This document shows, one piece after another, positions 1 to 5,162 of a DNA stretch of 5,902 nt (positions are counted from its first letter, which is position 1; the number at the start of each line of letters is the position of its first letter). Position numbers and translations under genes: made by a program. Origin of the DNA: an uncultured Roseiflexaceae bacterium. GTDB lineage: Bacteria > Chloroflexota > Chloroflexia > Chloroflexales > Roseiflexaceae. The stretch is taken from positions 1 to 5,902 of the forward strand of contig CAIZHO010000017.1 of the NCBI GenBank assembly GCA_903932805.1, in the 5' to 3' direction. A model generated the notes under the pieces. It did no database searches, had not been told where the DNA came from, and saw only the letters and a list, made by a program, of their open reading frames with translations.

Positions 1-47
1 ACGCACAGGGTCAGCGTTATAAGCATCAACAGAAATTTGGAAGACAT
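1..47 (-). CDS. Partial gene, N-terminus of a probable exported or membrane protein
   Basis: Only the first 15 codons and two bases of the next are present; the gene runs off the left edge. The reading is MSSKFLLMLITLTLC: a short polar start with one lysine, then an unbroken hydrophobic run, as in the start of a signal peptide or first membrane helix. The cysteine at residue 15 could be a lipoprotein lipobox cysteine, but the residues that would decide this lie outside the window. The start is supported by an AAGGAG Shine-Dalgarno at 57-52, four bases before the ATG, and by a plausible promoter further upstream. An in-frame ATG at 26-24 is a weaker alternative because it would leave only a fragment of the hydrophobic stretch. 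The gene diverges from glpD. Function cannot be assigned, and so short a reading could be chance. Confidence 0.42.
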   Translation of the reverse strand, partial: MSSKFLLMLITLTLC

Positions 48-72
48 AGCACTCCTTGCAACAATATCTGAC

Positions 73-101
73 AGTTTAACGTATGTTGTGACATTTGTCG
101 A
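73..101 (-). promoter_or_regulatory. Candidate sigma70-type promoter for the leftward partial gene
   Basis: On the minus strand TCGACA (101-96) matches the -35 consensus TTGACA at five of six bases. A 17-base spacer follows, then TAAACT (78-73), matching TATAAT at four of six. The predicted start is near base 66, giving a leader of about 19 bases that contains the AAGGAG ribosome site. The spacing is ideal, but the match was found by eye in an AT-rich stretch where chance hits are easy. Confidence 0.35.
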
Positions 102-102
102 A
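87..102. promoter_or_regulatory. Imperfect CRP/FNR-family-like site (TGTGA-N6-TCGAA)
   Basis: The left half TGTGA is a perfect CRP half-site; the right half TCGAA keeps three of five bases of TCACA, so eight of ten consensus bases match. It overlaps the -35 box and spacer of the leftward promoter candidate, centred about 28 bases upstream of its predicted start, where binding would more likely repress than activate. It is about 270 bases from the glpD promoter candidate. It gains some interest from the perfect site of the same type at 5056-5071, but could be chance. Confidence 0.2.
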
Positions 103-157
103 AGTTTATTGCAAACCCGACGCCCACATCGATTGCCGTATGTGCGGAACACCTCGT

Positions 158-186
158 TTGGTGGGAACGGTGTAGACATACACCAA
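158..186. repeat. Nested inverted repeat, possible operator
   Basis: GGTGTA (169-174) and TACACC (179-184) form a perfect six-base inverted repeat around GACA. A second pair, TTGGTG (158-163) and CACCAA (181-186), overlaps it, and a further ACACC lies at 149-153 (AACACC from 148). The cluster of GGTG/CACC blocks could be an operator for a dimeric repressor or alternative hairpins in a transcript. It sits about 180-190 bases upstream of the predicted glpD start and about 105 upstream of that of the leftward gene, which is far for simple repression. No regulator is encoded nearby to name as partner. Confidence 0.35.
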
Positions 187-327
187 TCAGAGCATGCCAG
201 GATGCGCAGGCGGGGAGACGGGGCAAGATGTGCGGTGTGTCGCGCTCAACGTTTTCGTCGCCTCGTCTACCGCATGTCGGCACGGACCCCCGGACGACTC
301 GTCACGTCGGTCGCCGCGATACCTTTT

Positions 328-357
328 TTGCATAGAAGAGGAAAAGCACACTACAAT
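328..357 (+). promoter_or_regulatory. Candidate promoter of glpD
   Basis: TACAAT at 352-357 matches the -10 consensus at five of six bases. TTGCAT at 328-333, 18 bases upstream, matches the -35 only in its TTG. The predicted start is near base 364, giving a leader of about 20 bases that carries AGAGG (374-378) ahead of the ATG. Position and leader length fit well, but the weak -35 suggests low basal strength or dependence on an activator. Confidence 0.4.
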
Positions 358-383
358 AATGAAAAGAAATTACAGAGGCTGCC

Positions 384-1934
384 ATGAATCGACAATCACT
401 GCTCGAACGCATCTCGACCACCGACCGCTGGGACATGATTGTCATCGGCGGTGGCGCGACGGGCCTGGGCATCGCGGTCGATGCCGCCGCACGTGGCCAT
501 CGGACATTGTTGGTCGAGGCGTACGACTTCGCCAAAGGGACCTCGTCGCGTGCCACCAAACTGGTACACGGTGGGGTGCGCTACCTGGCCCAGGGTAATA
601 TTTCGCTCGTCTACGAAGCCTTGCACGAACGCGGTCGCTTGCTGGCAAACGCACCACATCTGGTCCGTGTCTTGCCGCACGTTGTCCCGGCATACACCTG
701 GTACGACCTGCCGTTTTATGGCGCGGGCTTATTGCTCTACAGCGTCTTGGCAGGCTCGCTGGGATTTGGGATGTCACGCATCGTCAGCAAAGCAGAGTCA
801 TTGCGATTGGCACCCACGCTGAGCCAGCAGGGACTCAAAGGCGGCGTGGTGTATTTTGACGGTCAATTCGACGATAGTCGGCTGGCAATCACCCTGATGC
901 GCACGGCACTCGACCACGGTGCAACGCTGATCAATCACATGCCGGTGACCGGATTGGTGCACACCAACGGTGCAATCAGCGGCGTACAGCTCACCGACAG
1001 CGAGACGGGACAGACCTACACCGCACACGCCAATGCGGTTGTCAATGCGACCGGGGTATTTGTCGATGCCGTACGGAGCATGGACAAGGCGGATGTCAGC
1101 GCACTGGTCACCCCGAGTCAGGGGATCCACATCGTCGTCGATCGGAGCTTCTTGCCCGGCGATCATGCCGTCATGATACCCAAAACCGCCGATGGACGGG
1201 TCTTGTTTGCCTTGCCGTGGCACGATTGTGTCGTGATTGGTACGACCGATACCGGCGTGCCACGGGCCGAACTCGAGCCGCGCCCCCTGGCAGCCGAGAT
1301 CGAGTTTGTGCTGTCGCACACCGAAAAATACCTGACCCGACGACCACAACCGAGCGACATCCGGAGCGTCTTTGCGGGTCTGCGGCCGCTGGTCAAACGG
1401 GGCGACGGCGCCACCAAAACGTTGTCGCGCGATCATACCATCTTGTTTGCCGAATCCGGCTTGATGACCATCACCGGCGGCAAATGGACGACCTACCGCC
1501 ACATGGCAGAGGACGCGGTCAATCAATTGAGTGCGCGCGGATTCATCGCGAACAAACCCTGCATCACCAAAACGCTACGCTTACACGGCTTTACCACCGT
1601 GCGCGACAGCGACAGCATGCAAGTCTATGGGAGCGATGCGGCTGCGGTCCGTGATTTGGCGACCCACAACCCAGCCTGGGCAGCGCTGATCCACCCGGAT
1701 TTGCCCTATACCCAGGCAGAAGTCATCTATGCGGTGCGCACCGAACTCGCCCGGACCGTCGAAGACGTCTTGTCGCGCCGGACCCGTGCATTGCTGATCA
1801 ATGCCCAGGCAAGTTGTGCAGCTGCACCCGTGGTGGCAGCATTGATCGCCGCAGAACTCGGGTTCGATGATGCCTGGCAAGCCGCGCAGGTCGCCGAATA
1901 CACGGCGTTGGCCGAAGGCTATATCATTCGCTGA
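384..1934 (+). CDS. glpD: Aerobic glycerol-3-phosphate dehydrogenase (FAD, quinone-linked)
   Basis: Oxidises sn-glycerol-3-phosphate to dihydroxyacetone phosphate on FAD and passes electrons to membrane quinone; GlpD proteins are monotopic on the inner face of the membrane. The 516 residues fit the family, usually a little over 500. An N-terminal Rossmann fold starts with GGGATGLG (22-29) and ends its second strand in E45, the expected FAD-ribose contact. The family block GTSSRATKLVHGGVRYL follows at 52-68. Further conserved blocks are GIHIVVDRSFLP (247-258), GTTDT (286-290), AGLRPL (331-336), SRDH (348-351) and ITGGKWTTYR (363-372). The C-terminal helical domain is marked by RTELARTVEDVLSRRTRAL (452-470). 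The start is supported by AGAGG five bases upstream. It is transcribed alone, with no glpF or glpK visible, and converges on etfA with a hairpin between. Glycerol-3-phosphate is assigned over other FAD-oxidase substrates because the whole block order is that of GlpD. Confidence 0.95.
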   Translation: MNRQSLLERISTTDRWDMIVIGGGATGLGIAVDAAARGHRTLLVEAYDFAKGTSSRATKLVHGGVRYLAQGNISLVYEALHERGRLLANAPHLVRVLPHVVPAYTWYDLPFYGAGLLLYSVLAGSLGFGMSRIVSKAESLRLAPTLSQQGLKGGVVYFDGQFDDSRLAITLMRTALDHGATLINHMPVTGLVHTNGAISGVQLTDSETGQTYTAHANAVVNATGVFVDAVRSMDKADVSALVTPSQGIHIVVDRSFLPGDHAVMIPKTADGRVLFALPWHDCVVIGTTDTGVPRAELEPRPLAAEIEFVLSHTEKYLTRRPQPSDIRSVFAGLRPLVKRGDGATKTLSRDHTILFAESGLMTITGGKWTTYRHMAEDAVNQLSARGFIANKPCITKTLRLHGFTTVRDSDSMQVYGSDAAAVRDLATHNPAWAALIHPDLPYTQAEVIYAVRTELARTVEDVLSRRTRALLINAQASCAAAPVVAALIAAELGFDDAWQAAQVAEYTALAEGYIIR

Positions 1935-1948
1935 CCCACTCCAATGCC

Positions 1949-1986
1949 ACACCCCGCACGCGGCAGAGGCCACGTGCGGGGTGTTT
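1949..1986 (+). terminator. Hairpin terminator of glpD, possibly bidirectional
   Basis: ACACCCCGCACG (1949-1960) pairs perfectly with CGTGCGGGGTGT (1973-1984), a 12-base-pair GC-rich stem. The 12-base loop can add a GGC/GCC pairing (1962-1964 with 1969-1971) beyond one mismatch. In the glpD direction only a short T run (1984-1986, then GTGT) follows, so it is a strong hairpin with a weak U-tract. It begins 14 bases after the glpD stop and ends about 20 bases beyond the etfA stop read from the other side. It can shield both converging units, although the minus strand lacks a T tract. Confidence 0.75.
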
Positions 1987-2003
1987 GTGTCGGATATAGG
2001 AGT

Positions 2004-2966
2004 TTAGCCGCGGCGGGCGGTGATCTCGGCGGTCAAGGCCGGGACAATCTCGGCCGCATCGCCCACAATGCCGTAGGTGGCAATGCGGAAGATGGGTGCG
2101 TCGGCGTCTTTGTTGATAGCCACGATGGTACGGGCGGTGCGCATCCCGGCGAGGTGCTGGATGGCGCCCGAAATCCCGACCGCGATGTACAACTTGGGGC
2201 TGACGGTTTTGCCCGTCTGACCTACCTGGTGGTCGTATGCAATCCAGCCCGCGTCGACAATAGCACGTGAAGCGCCATAGGCGCCACCCGTAGCATTCGC
2301 CAGAGCAGGGATGAGTGCGTGGTAGTTTTCGGCCGACCCCAACCCGCGCCCGCCCGATACGATGATCCCTGCATCGCTCAGACTGACGCCGCTGGAGCTT
2401 TTGCGGCTCGACACATGCGTGATGCGCGTGGCCAAACCGGCAACGTCGATGGCGACGATGGGTGTGGACGCAGCGGCTGGTGTTGCCTCGGCGTGGGTCT
2501 GTTTGCGCACCGACACAACCACGGTCGCTGCCGTGTAGGTGAGGGTAGTAGCCACATTGCCGGCGTGCGAACTGCGCACGGCGACGACGGAACCGCCGTC
2601 TACCCGGACGTCACTGGCATCTGCGGCCAATGCACCGCCGAGGGCGCCAGCCAGGCCGGCACTGACATCGCGCATGCGCAACGAGGCAGTGGTGAGTACG
2701 ATGGCGGGCTTGGTCTGCGCAACGACGGCATTGGCTGCCTGGACGAATGCGTCAGCCGGCAGGTGGGTCAAGGCAGCGTGTGAGACAGTCATCACAGATG
2801 CTGCACCGTAGCGGGAAGCGTCGGAAGCGATTGCGGCCACATCCGCGCCGAACACGGCGATGGTGGTGGTGCCGAGGGCGTTGGCCCGGGCAATCACTTC
2901 ACGCTGCGGACCGGTCAATTGGGTTGCCCCTTGCGGCGCATCGATCAACACGAGAATGTTTGTCAT
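2004..2966 (-). CDS. etfA: Electron transfer flavoprotein, alpha subunit
   Basis: Large subunit of the soluble ETF heterodimer, which holds the redox-active FAD, accepts electrons from acyl-CoA dehydrogenases and hands them to ETF:quinone oxidoreductase. The 320 residues match the usual length. The N-terminal half (about 1-185) is the more variable ETF domain. The C-terminal half carries the FAD-binding blocks: [12 protein letters not shown] (204-215, with R207), [11 protein letters not shown] (231-241), [14 protein letters not shown] (247-260), then [11 protein letters not shown] (264-274) leading to VAIN (282-285). The last two segments fit the classic ETF-alpha signature. [21 protein letters not shown] (286-306) is the conserved tail. 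It is the last gene of the operon, eight bases after etfB, with a strong ribosome site overlapping the etfB stop. The order etfB-etfA is the common bacterial one. There are no extra N-terminal cysteines or ferredoxin-like sequence, so nothing points to a fused or iron-sulfur form. Confidence 0.95.
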   Translation of the reverse strand: MTNILVLIDAPQGATQLTGPQREVIARANALGTTTIAVFGADVAAIASDASRYGAASVMTVSHAALTHLPADAFVQAANAVVAQTKPAIVLTTASLRMRDVSAGLAGALGGALAADASDVRVDGGSVVAVRSSHAGNVATTLTYTAATVVVSVRKQTHAEATPAAASTPIVAIDVAGLATRITHVSSRKSSSGVSLSDAGIIVSGGRGLGSAENYHALIPALANATGGAYGASRAIVDAGWIAYDHQVGQTGKTVSPKLYIAVGISGAIQHLAGMRTARTIVAINKDADAPIFRIATYGIVGDAAEIVPALTAEITARRG

Positions 2967-2970
2967 GATG

Positions 2971-2976
2971 CCTCCT
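2971..2976 (-). promoter_or_regulatory. Strong ribosome binding site of etfA overlapping the etfB stop
   Basis: The minus strand reads AGGAGG, a full Shine-Dalgarno consensus, four bases before the etfA ATG. Its first two bases belong to the TAG stop codon of etfB (2977-2975). This fixes the etfA start and lets ribosomes finishing etfB reinitiate or be replaced at once, fitting equal production of the two ETF subunits. Confidence 0.8.
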
Positions 2977-3724
2977 ACAGGGCCTGATCGGCGATGAGCC
3001 GATCGACGAGGGTGCGTACCTTGCTGGCCACATCGGGGCCTGCGATGATTTCGCCGGCTTTGCGGGCAGCGGGGGGAATGCGGTCGACGACGGTCGAGAC
3101 ATTGGTGAAGGCCGCTGCGGCGATGACCGGCACCTCGGCTTTGGCGTACTTTCGCACACGCAACAGCGATGGGAAGCGTGGTTCGACATCGCCTTTGCCC
3201 ACGCTGATCAGCACGGGGAGGGCAACCGAGACGACCTCGGTCTCGTCTTCGAGGCTGCGCTCGAGTTCGAGGGTGGTGGCGCTGGACGACAGGATTTTGG
3301 TGACATAGGTGACATGCGTCCAGCCGAGGGCCTGGGCCAACATGGGCCCAAACGCCGCGCTTTCGTCATCGGTGGCAGTGCGACCACAGACGATGACGTC
3401 GGCTGCGGGCAGCGTCCCAATGGCGCCCCGCACGATACTGACGGCACTGGCGATGTCGGGTTCGCCGTCGGCGGTGACCAGCACCGCGTTGGTCGCACCC
3501 ATGGCCAACGAGCGGCGCAACTGATCGACCGTCTCGTCTGTGCCGAGCGACAGGACGGTGACATCACCACCGTGCTCGTCGTTGAGCGACAACGCGGCCT
3601 CGAGTGCGTACTCGTCGAAGAGGTTCAAGATGGGCTCGATGCCGCTGGCATCGATGCGCTTGTGCGCATCGATGGCGACCGTGTTGTCGCGCGGCACCTG
3701 CTTGATACAGGCAATGATATGCAT
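2975..3724 (-). CDS. etfB: Electron transfer flavoprotein, beta subunit
   Basis: Small subunit of ETF, which in typical ETFs binds AMP and provides the docking surface for partner dehydrogenases. The 249 residues are close to the usual 250-260. Family blocks seen are the start with CIKQVP (6-11), [12 protein letters not shown] (34-45), [19 protein letters not shown] (59-77) and [14 protein letters not shown] (114-127), the nucleotide-binding region. [21 protein letters not shown] (154-174) fits the ETF-beta signature except for leucine at its first position. The segment ESAAFGP stands where many relatives have a Q-x-G-Q or QVGP pattern, a small departure. The start lies three bases after the acyl-CoA dehydrogenase stop. 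The ribosome site there is weak (AGAG inside the previous coding end), suggesting translational coupling. ETF rather than nitrogen-fixation FixA is preferred because the operon partner is an acyl-CoA dehydrogenase and no fixC or fixX is visible. Confidence 0.95.
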   Translation of the reverse strand: MHIIACIKQVPRDNTVAIDAHKRIDASGIEPILNLFDEYALEAALSLNDEHGGDVTVLSLGTDETVDQLRRSLAMGATNAVLVTADGEPDIASAVSIVRGAIGTLPAADVIVCGRTATDDESAAFGPMLAQALGWTHVTYVTKILSSSATTLELERSLEDETEVVSVALPVLISVGKGDVEPRFPSLLRVRKYAKAEVPVIAAAAFTNVSTVVDRIPPAARKAGEIIAGPDVASKVRTLVDRLIADQAL

Positions 3725-3727
3725 TGG

Positions 3728-4984
3728 TTACTCTGCTTCCCAGGCGTCTTTGTTGTAGGCGGGCAGTTCACAGCGCAGTTTGGGGGCGAGTTCACGGGTA
3801 CCCATGGCGAAATCGGCTTGGAGCAGCTCTTGCAGTTCGCGGGTGCCTTCGTAGATGACACCGCCGCGGGCATTGCGCAAGAAGCGCTCGACCGGATATT
3901 CGTCCGAGAAGCCGTATGCACCGTGGATCTGGACTGCATCGTCGGCTGACTCCCAGCTGCTGACCGTGGCGTGCCACTTGCCCAGCGTCGTCTCACGCGT
4001 GTTGCGACGACCAGCGTTCTTCATCCAGCCGGCTTTGTACACCAACAAGCGACCCATGTCCATTTTGCGTACCATGTTGCTGATCATACGCTTCACCAAC
4101 TGGTGGTCGCCGATGGGGACGCCGAAGGTGTGGCGCTCTTTGGCGTACTTGACGCTCGCTTCGAGGGCACCCTGGATCCCACCGACAGCTCCGGCTGCCA
4201 CGGTGTAGCGGCCGCTGTCGAGGGCAGTCATGGCGATTTTGAAGCCTTCGCCTTCTTCGCCGAGGCGGTTTTCGACCGGAACGCGCATGTCTTGGAAGAC
4301 GATACCGCCGGTATTGCCGGCACGCACACCCAGCTTGCCGTGCAAGGGGTACGACGAAAAGCCCGGCATGGAGCGTTCGACGATGAAGCACGAAATGCCA
4401 CGGTTGCCCTTGGATGGGTCAGTTTTTGCAAAGACGACGAACGTGTCGGCGATGTCGGAGAGGCTGATCCAGATTTTCTCGCCGTTCAACACATAGTGAT
4501 CACCATCGCGGCGGGCGGTGGTGGTCATGGCACCGGCGTCGGTACCGCTGTTGGGCTCGGTCAAGCCGTAGGCGCCGATTTGTTTGCCTTCGGCCTGGGG
4601 CTTGAGGTACTTCATCTTTTGGGCTTCGGTACCCCATTGGAAGATGGTCATCGAGTTGAGACCGACGTGTACGCTGGCCACCACACGCAGGAACGAATCC
4701 ATGCGTTCGAGTTCTTCACAGAGCACGGCGAGGGCAAGGTAGTCCATGCCGGCGCCGCCGTATTTGGCGGGGAAGCAGATGCCCAAGAAGCCCAGCTTGC
4801 CCATTTTCTCGATTAAAGGTCGAATGTGCGTGCGTGTCTCGGGGCCTTCGCCGTGTTCGGCGCCACTGCGGTCCCAGGCACGGATGTTTGGGGCGACTTC
4901 GCGCTCGGTGAAATCGCGCACGGTTTGGCGCAACAGGTCGTGTTCCTCGTTGAGAAACATATCGTAATTCGCAGTGAAATCCAT
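3728..4984 (-). CDS. Acyl-CoA dehydrogenase
   Basis: FAD enzyme that introduces the alpha,beta double bond into an acyl-CoA thioester, the first step of beta-oxidation or branched-chain acyl-CoA breakdown, and reduces ETF. Its 418 residues run slightly over the usual 380-400. The N-terminal helical domain covers about 10-135. The beta domain carries GAYGLTEPNSGTDAGAM (137-153), the first family signature. The C-terminal helical domain carries SGRYTVAAGAVGG (257-269), ERHTFGVPIGDHQ (283-295) and QIHGAYGFSDEYPVERFLRNAR (352-373), the second signature. GVIYEGT (375-381) places the likely catalytic base at E379, the short-chain/medium-chain position. KIWISLSDIADTFVVF (170-185) replaces the commoner W-I-T-N pattern beside the flavin. 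A charged tail of about 25 residues follows the usual end. The start is supported by AAGGA eight bases upstream. It is the first gene of the operon with etfB and etfA, which supply its electron acceptor. Chain length and branching of the substrate cannot be read from the sequence. Confidence 0.93.
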   Translation of the reverse strand: MDFTANYDMFLNEEHDLLRQTVRDFTEREVAPNIRAWDRSGAEHGEGPETRTHIRPLIEKMGKLGFLGICFPAKYGGAGMDYLALAVLCEELERMDSFLRVVASVHVGLNSMTIFQWGTEAQKMKYLKPQAEGKQIGAYGLTEPNSGTDAGAMTTTARRDGDHYVLNGEKIWISLSDIADTFVVFAKTDPSKGNRGISCFIVERSMPGFSSYPLHGKLGVRAGNTGGIVFQDMRVPVENRLGEEGEGFKIAMTALDSGRYTVAAGAVGGIQGALEASVKYAKERHTFGVPIGDHQLVKRMISNMVRKMDMGRLLVYKAGWMKNAGRRNTRETTLGKWHATVSSWESADDAVQIHGAYGFSDEYPVERFLRNARGGVIYEGTRELQELLQADFAMGTRELAPKLRCELPAYNKDAWEAE

Positions 4985-5028
4985 CAGTGATTTCCTTCTT
5001 TCTGTGCGACGACTCCAAAGACGTCCAC

Positions 5029-5034
5029 ATTATA
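5029..5034 (-). promoter_or_regulatory. -10 box of the acyl-CoA dehydrogenase-etfBA operon promoter
   Basis: The minus strand reads a perfect TATAAT at 5034-5029, within CCGGTATAATGTGG. The predicted start is near base 5022, giving a leader of about 37 bases that contains the AAGGA ribosome site. At the 17-base spacing (5057-5052) the sequence is CAGCCG, with no resemblance to TTGACA. A missing -35 with a perfect -10 is typical of activator-dependent promoters, and a CRP-type palindrome occupies the -35 position. Confidence 0.6.
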
Positions 5035-5055
5035 CCGGATAACGAGCACAACGGC

Positions 5056-5071
5056 TGTGATGCATGTCACA
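5056..5071. promoter_or_regulatory. Perfect CRP-family operator TGTGA-N6-TCACA
   Basis: TGTGATGCATGTCACA contains both CRP half-sites without mismatch. Its centre (5063.5) lies 41.5 bases upstream of the start predicted for the minus-strand operon, the standard position for class II activation, where the regulator replaces the -35 contact. Relative to the cofE promoter its centre is about -76.5, not a usual helical position for class I activation. A second overlapping inverted repeat, TGCATG-TCA-CATGCA (5061-5075), is present. The consensus is known for CRP and related regulators in several phyla; which one acts here, and with what effector, cannot be read from the window. Confidence 0.6.
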
Positions 5072-5127
5072 TGCAACCGACGGACCATCCGGCGCCACGG
5101 CGGCAACCGACCAAACAGTGCGTCGGG

Positions 5128-5133
5128 TATAAT
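5128..5133 (+). promoter_or_regulatory. -10 box of the cofE promoter
   Basis: A perfect TATAAT within CGGGTATAATGCGG. The predicted start is near 5140, giving a leader of about 23 bases with a GAGG ribosome site at 5155-5158. No TTGACA-like box is visible 16-18 bases upstream (sequence around CAACCGAC) and there is no TG extension. Its surroundings resemble those of the opposing promoter: both read GGTATAATG, one base, GG. Confidence 0.5.
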
Positions 5134-5162
5134 GCGGTATCACCCCACAGCAACGAGGCAAT

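Larger units (their letters stand above)
48..383. other. Divergent intergenic region upstream of glpD
   Basis: No convincing gene lies here. The first ~110 bases are AT-rich and carry a promoter candidate and ribosome site for the leftward partial gene. The middle (about 111-320) is GC-rich and contains an inverted-repeat cluster at 158-186 but no tRNA-like or riboswitch-like fold that I can recognise. The last ~60 bases become A-rich again and carry a promoter candidate and AGAGG ribosome site for glpD. Open frames crossing the region lack ribosome sites, overlap the flanking gene starts and resemble no protein I know. Confidence 0.6.

Noticed and set aside
190..330. Possible structured RNA or riboswitch in the GC-rich part of the glpD upstream region
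   Set aside because: Only short scattered complementary segments are visible, with no conserved core I recognise, and the predicted glpD transcript starts after this stretch.
37..387. Plus-strand open frame of 116 codons across the glpD upstream region
   Set aside because: No ribosome site, overlaps the glpD start, arginine-rich reading typical of GC-rich noncoding frames, and no recognisable protein motif.
798..1526. 242-codon open frame antisense to glpD
   Set aside because: It lies wholly inside glpD, whose motifs are unmistakable. Long antisense frames are expected under strong G/C third-position bias, and the reading resembles no family.
2004..3724. fixBA-type, nitrogen-fixation or electron-bifurcating ETF
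   Set aside because: The operon partner is an acyl-CoA dehydrogenase with a catalytic glutamate, and no fixC, fixX or ferredoxin-like gene is present; a standard ETF explains the pair better.
3971..4816. 281-codon plus-strand open frame inside the acyl-CoA dehydrogenase gene
   Set aside because: It is the antisense shadow of a gene with both family signatures and the catalytic glutamate; its composition (many Gly, Ala, His, Val) is that of a reverse-complemented GC-rich gene.
5061..5075. TGCATG-TCA-CATGCA as a transcription terminator
   Set aside because: The stem is short and not GC-rich, no T tract follows on either strand, and no gene ends nearby; it overlaps an operator-like palindrome instead.
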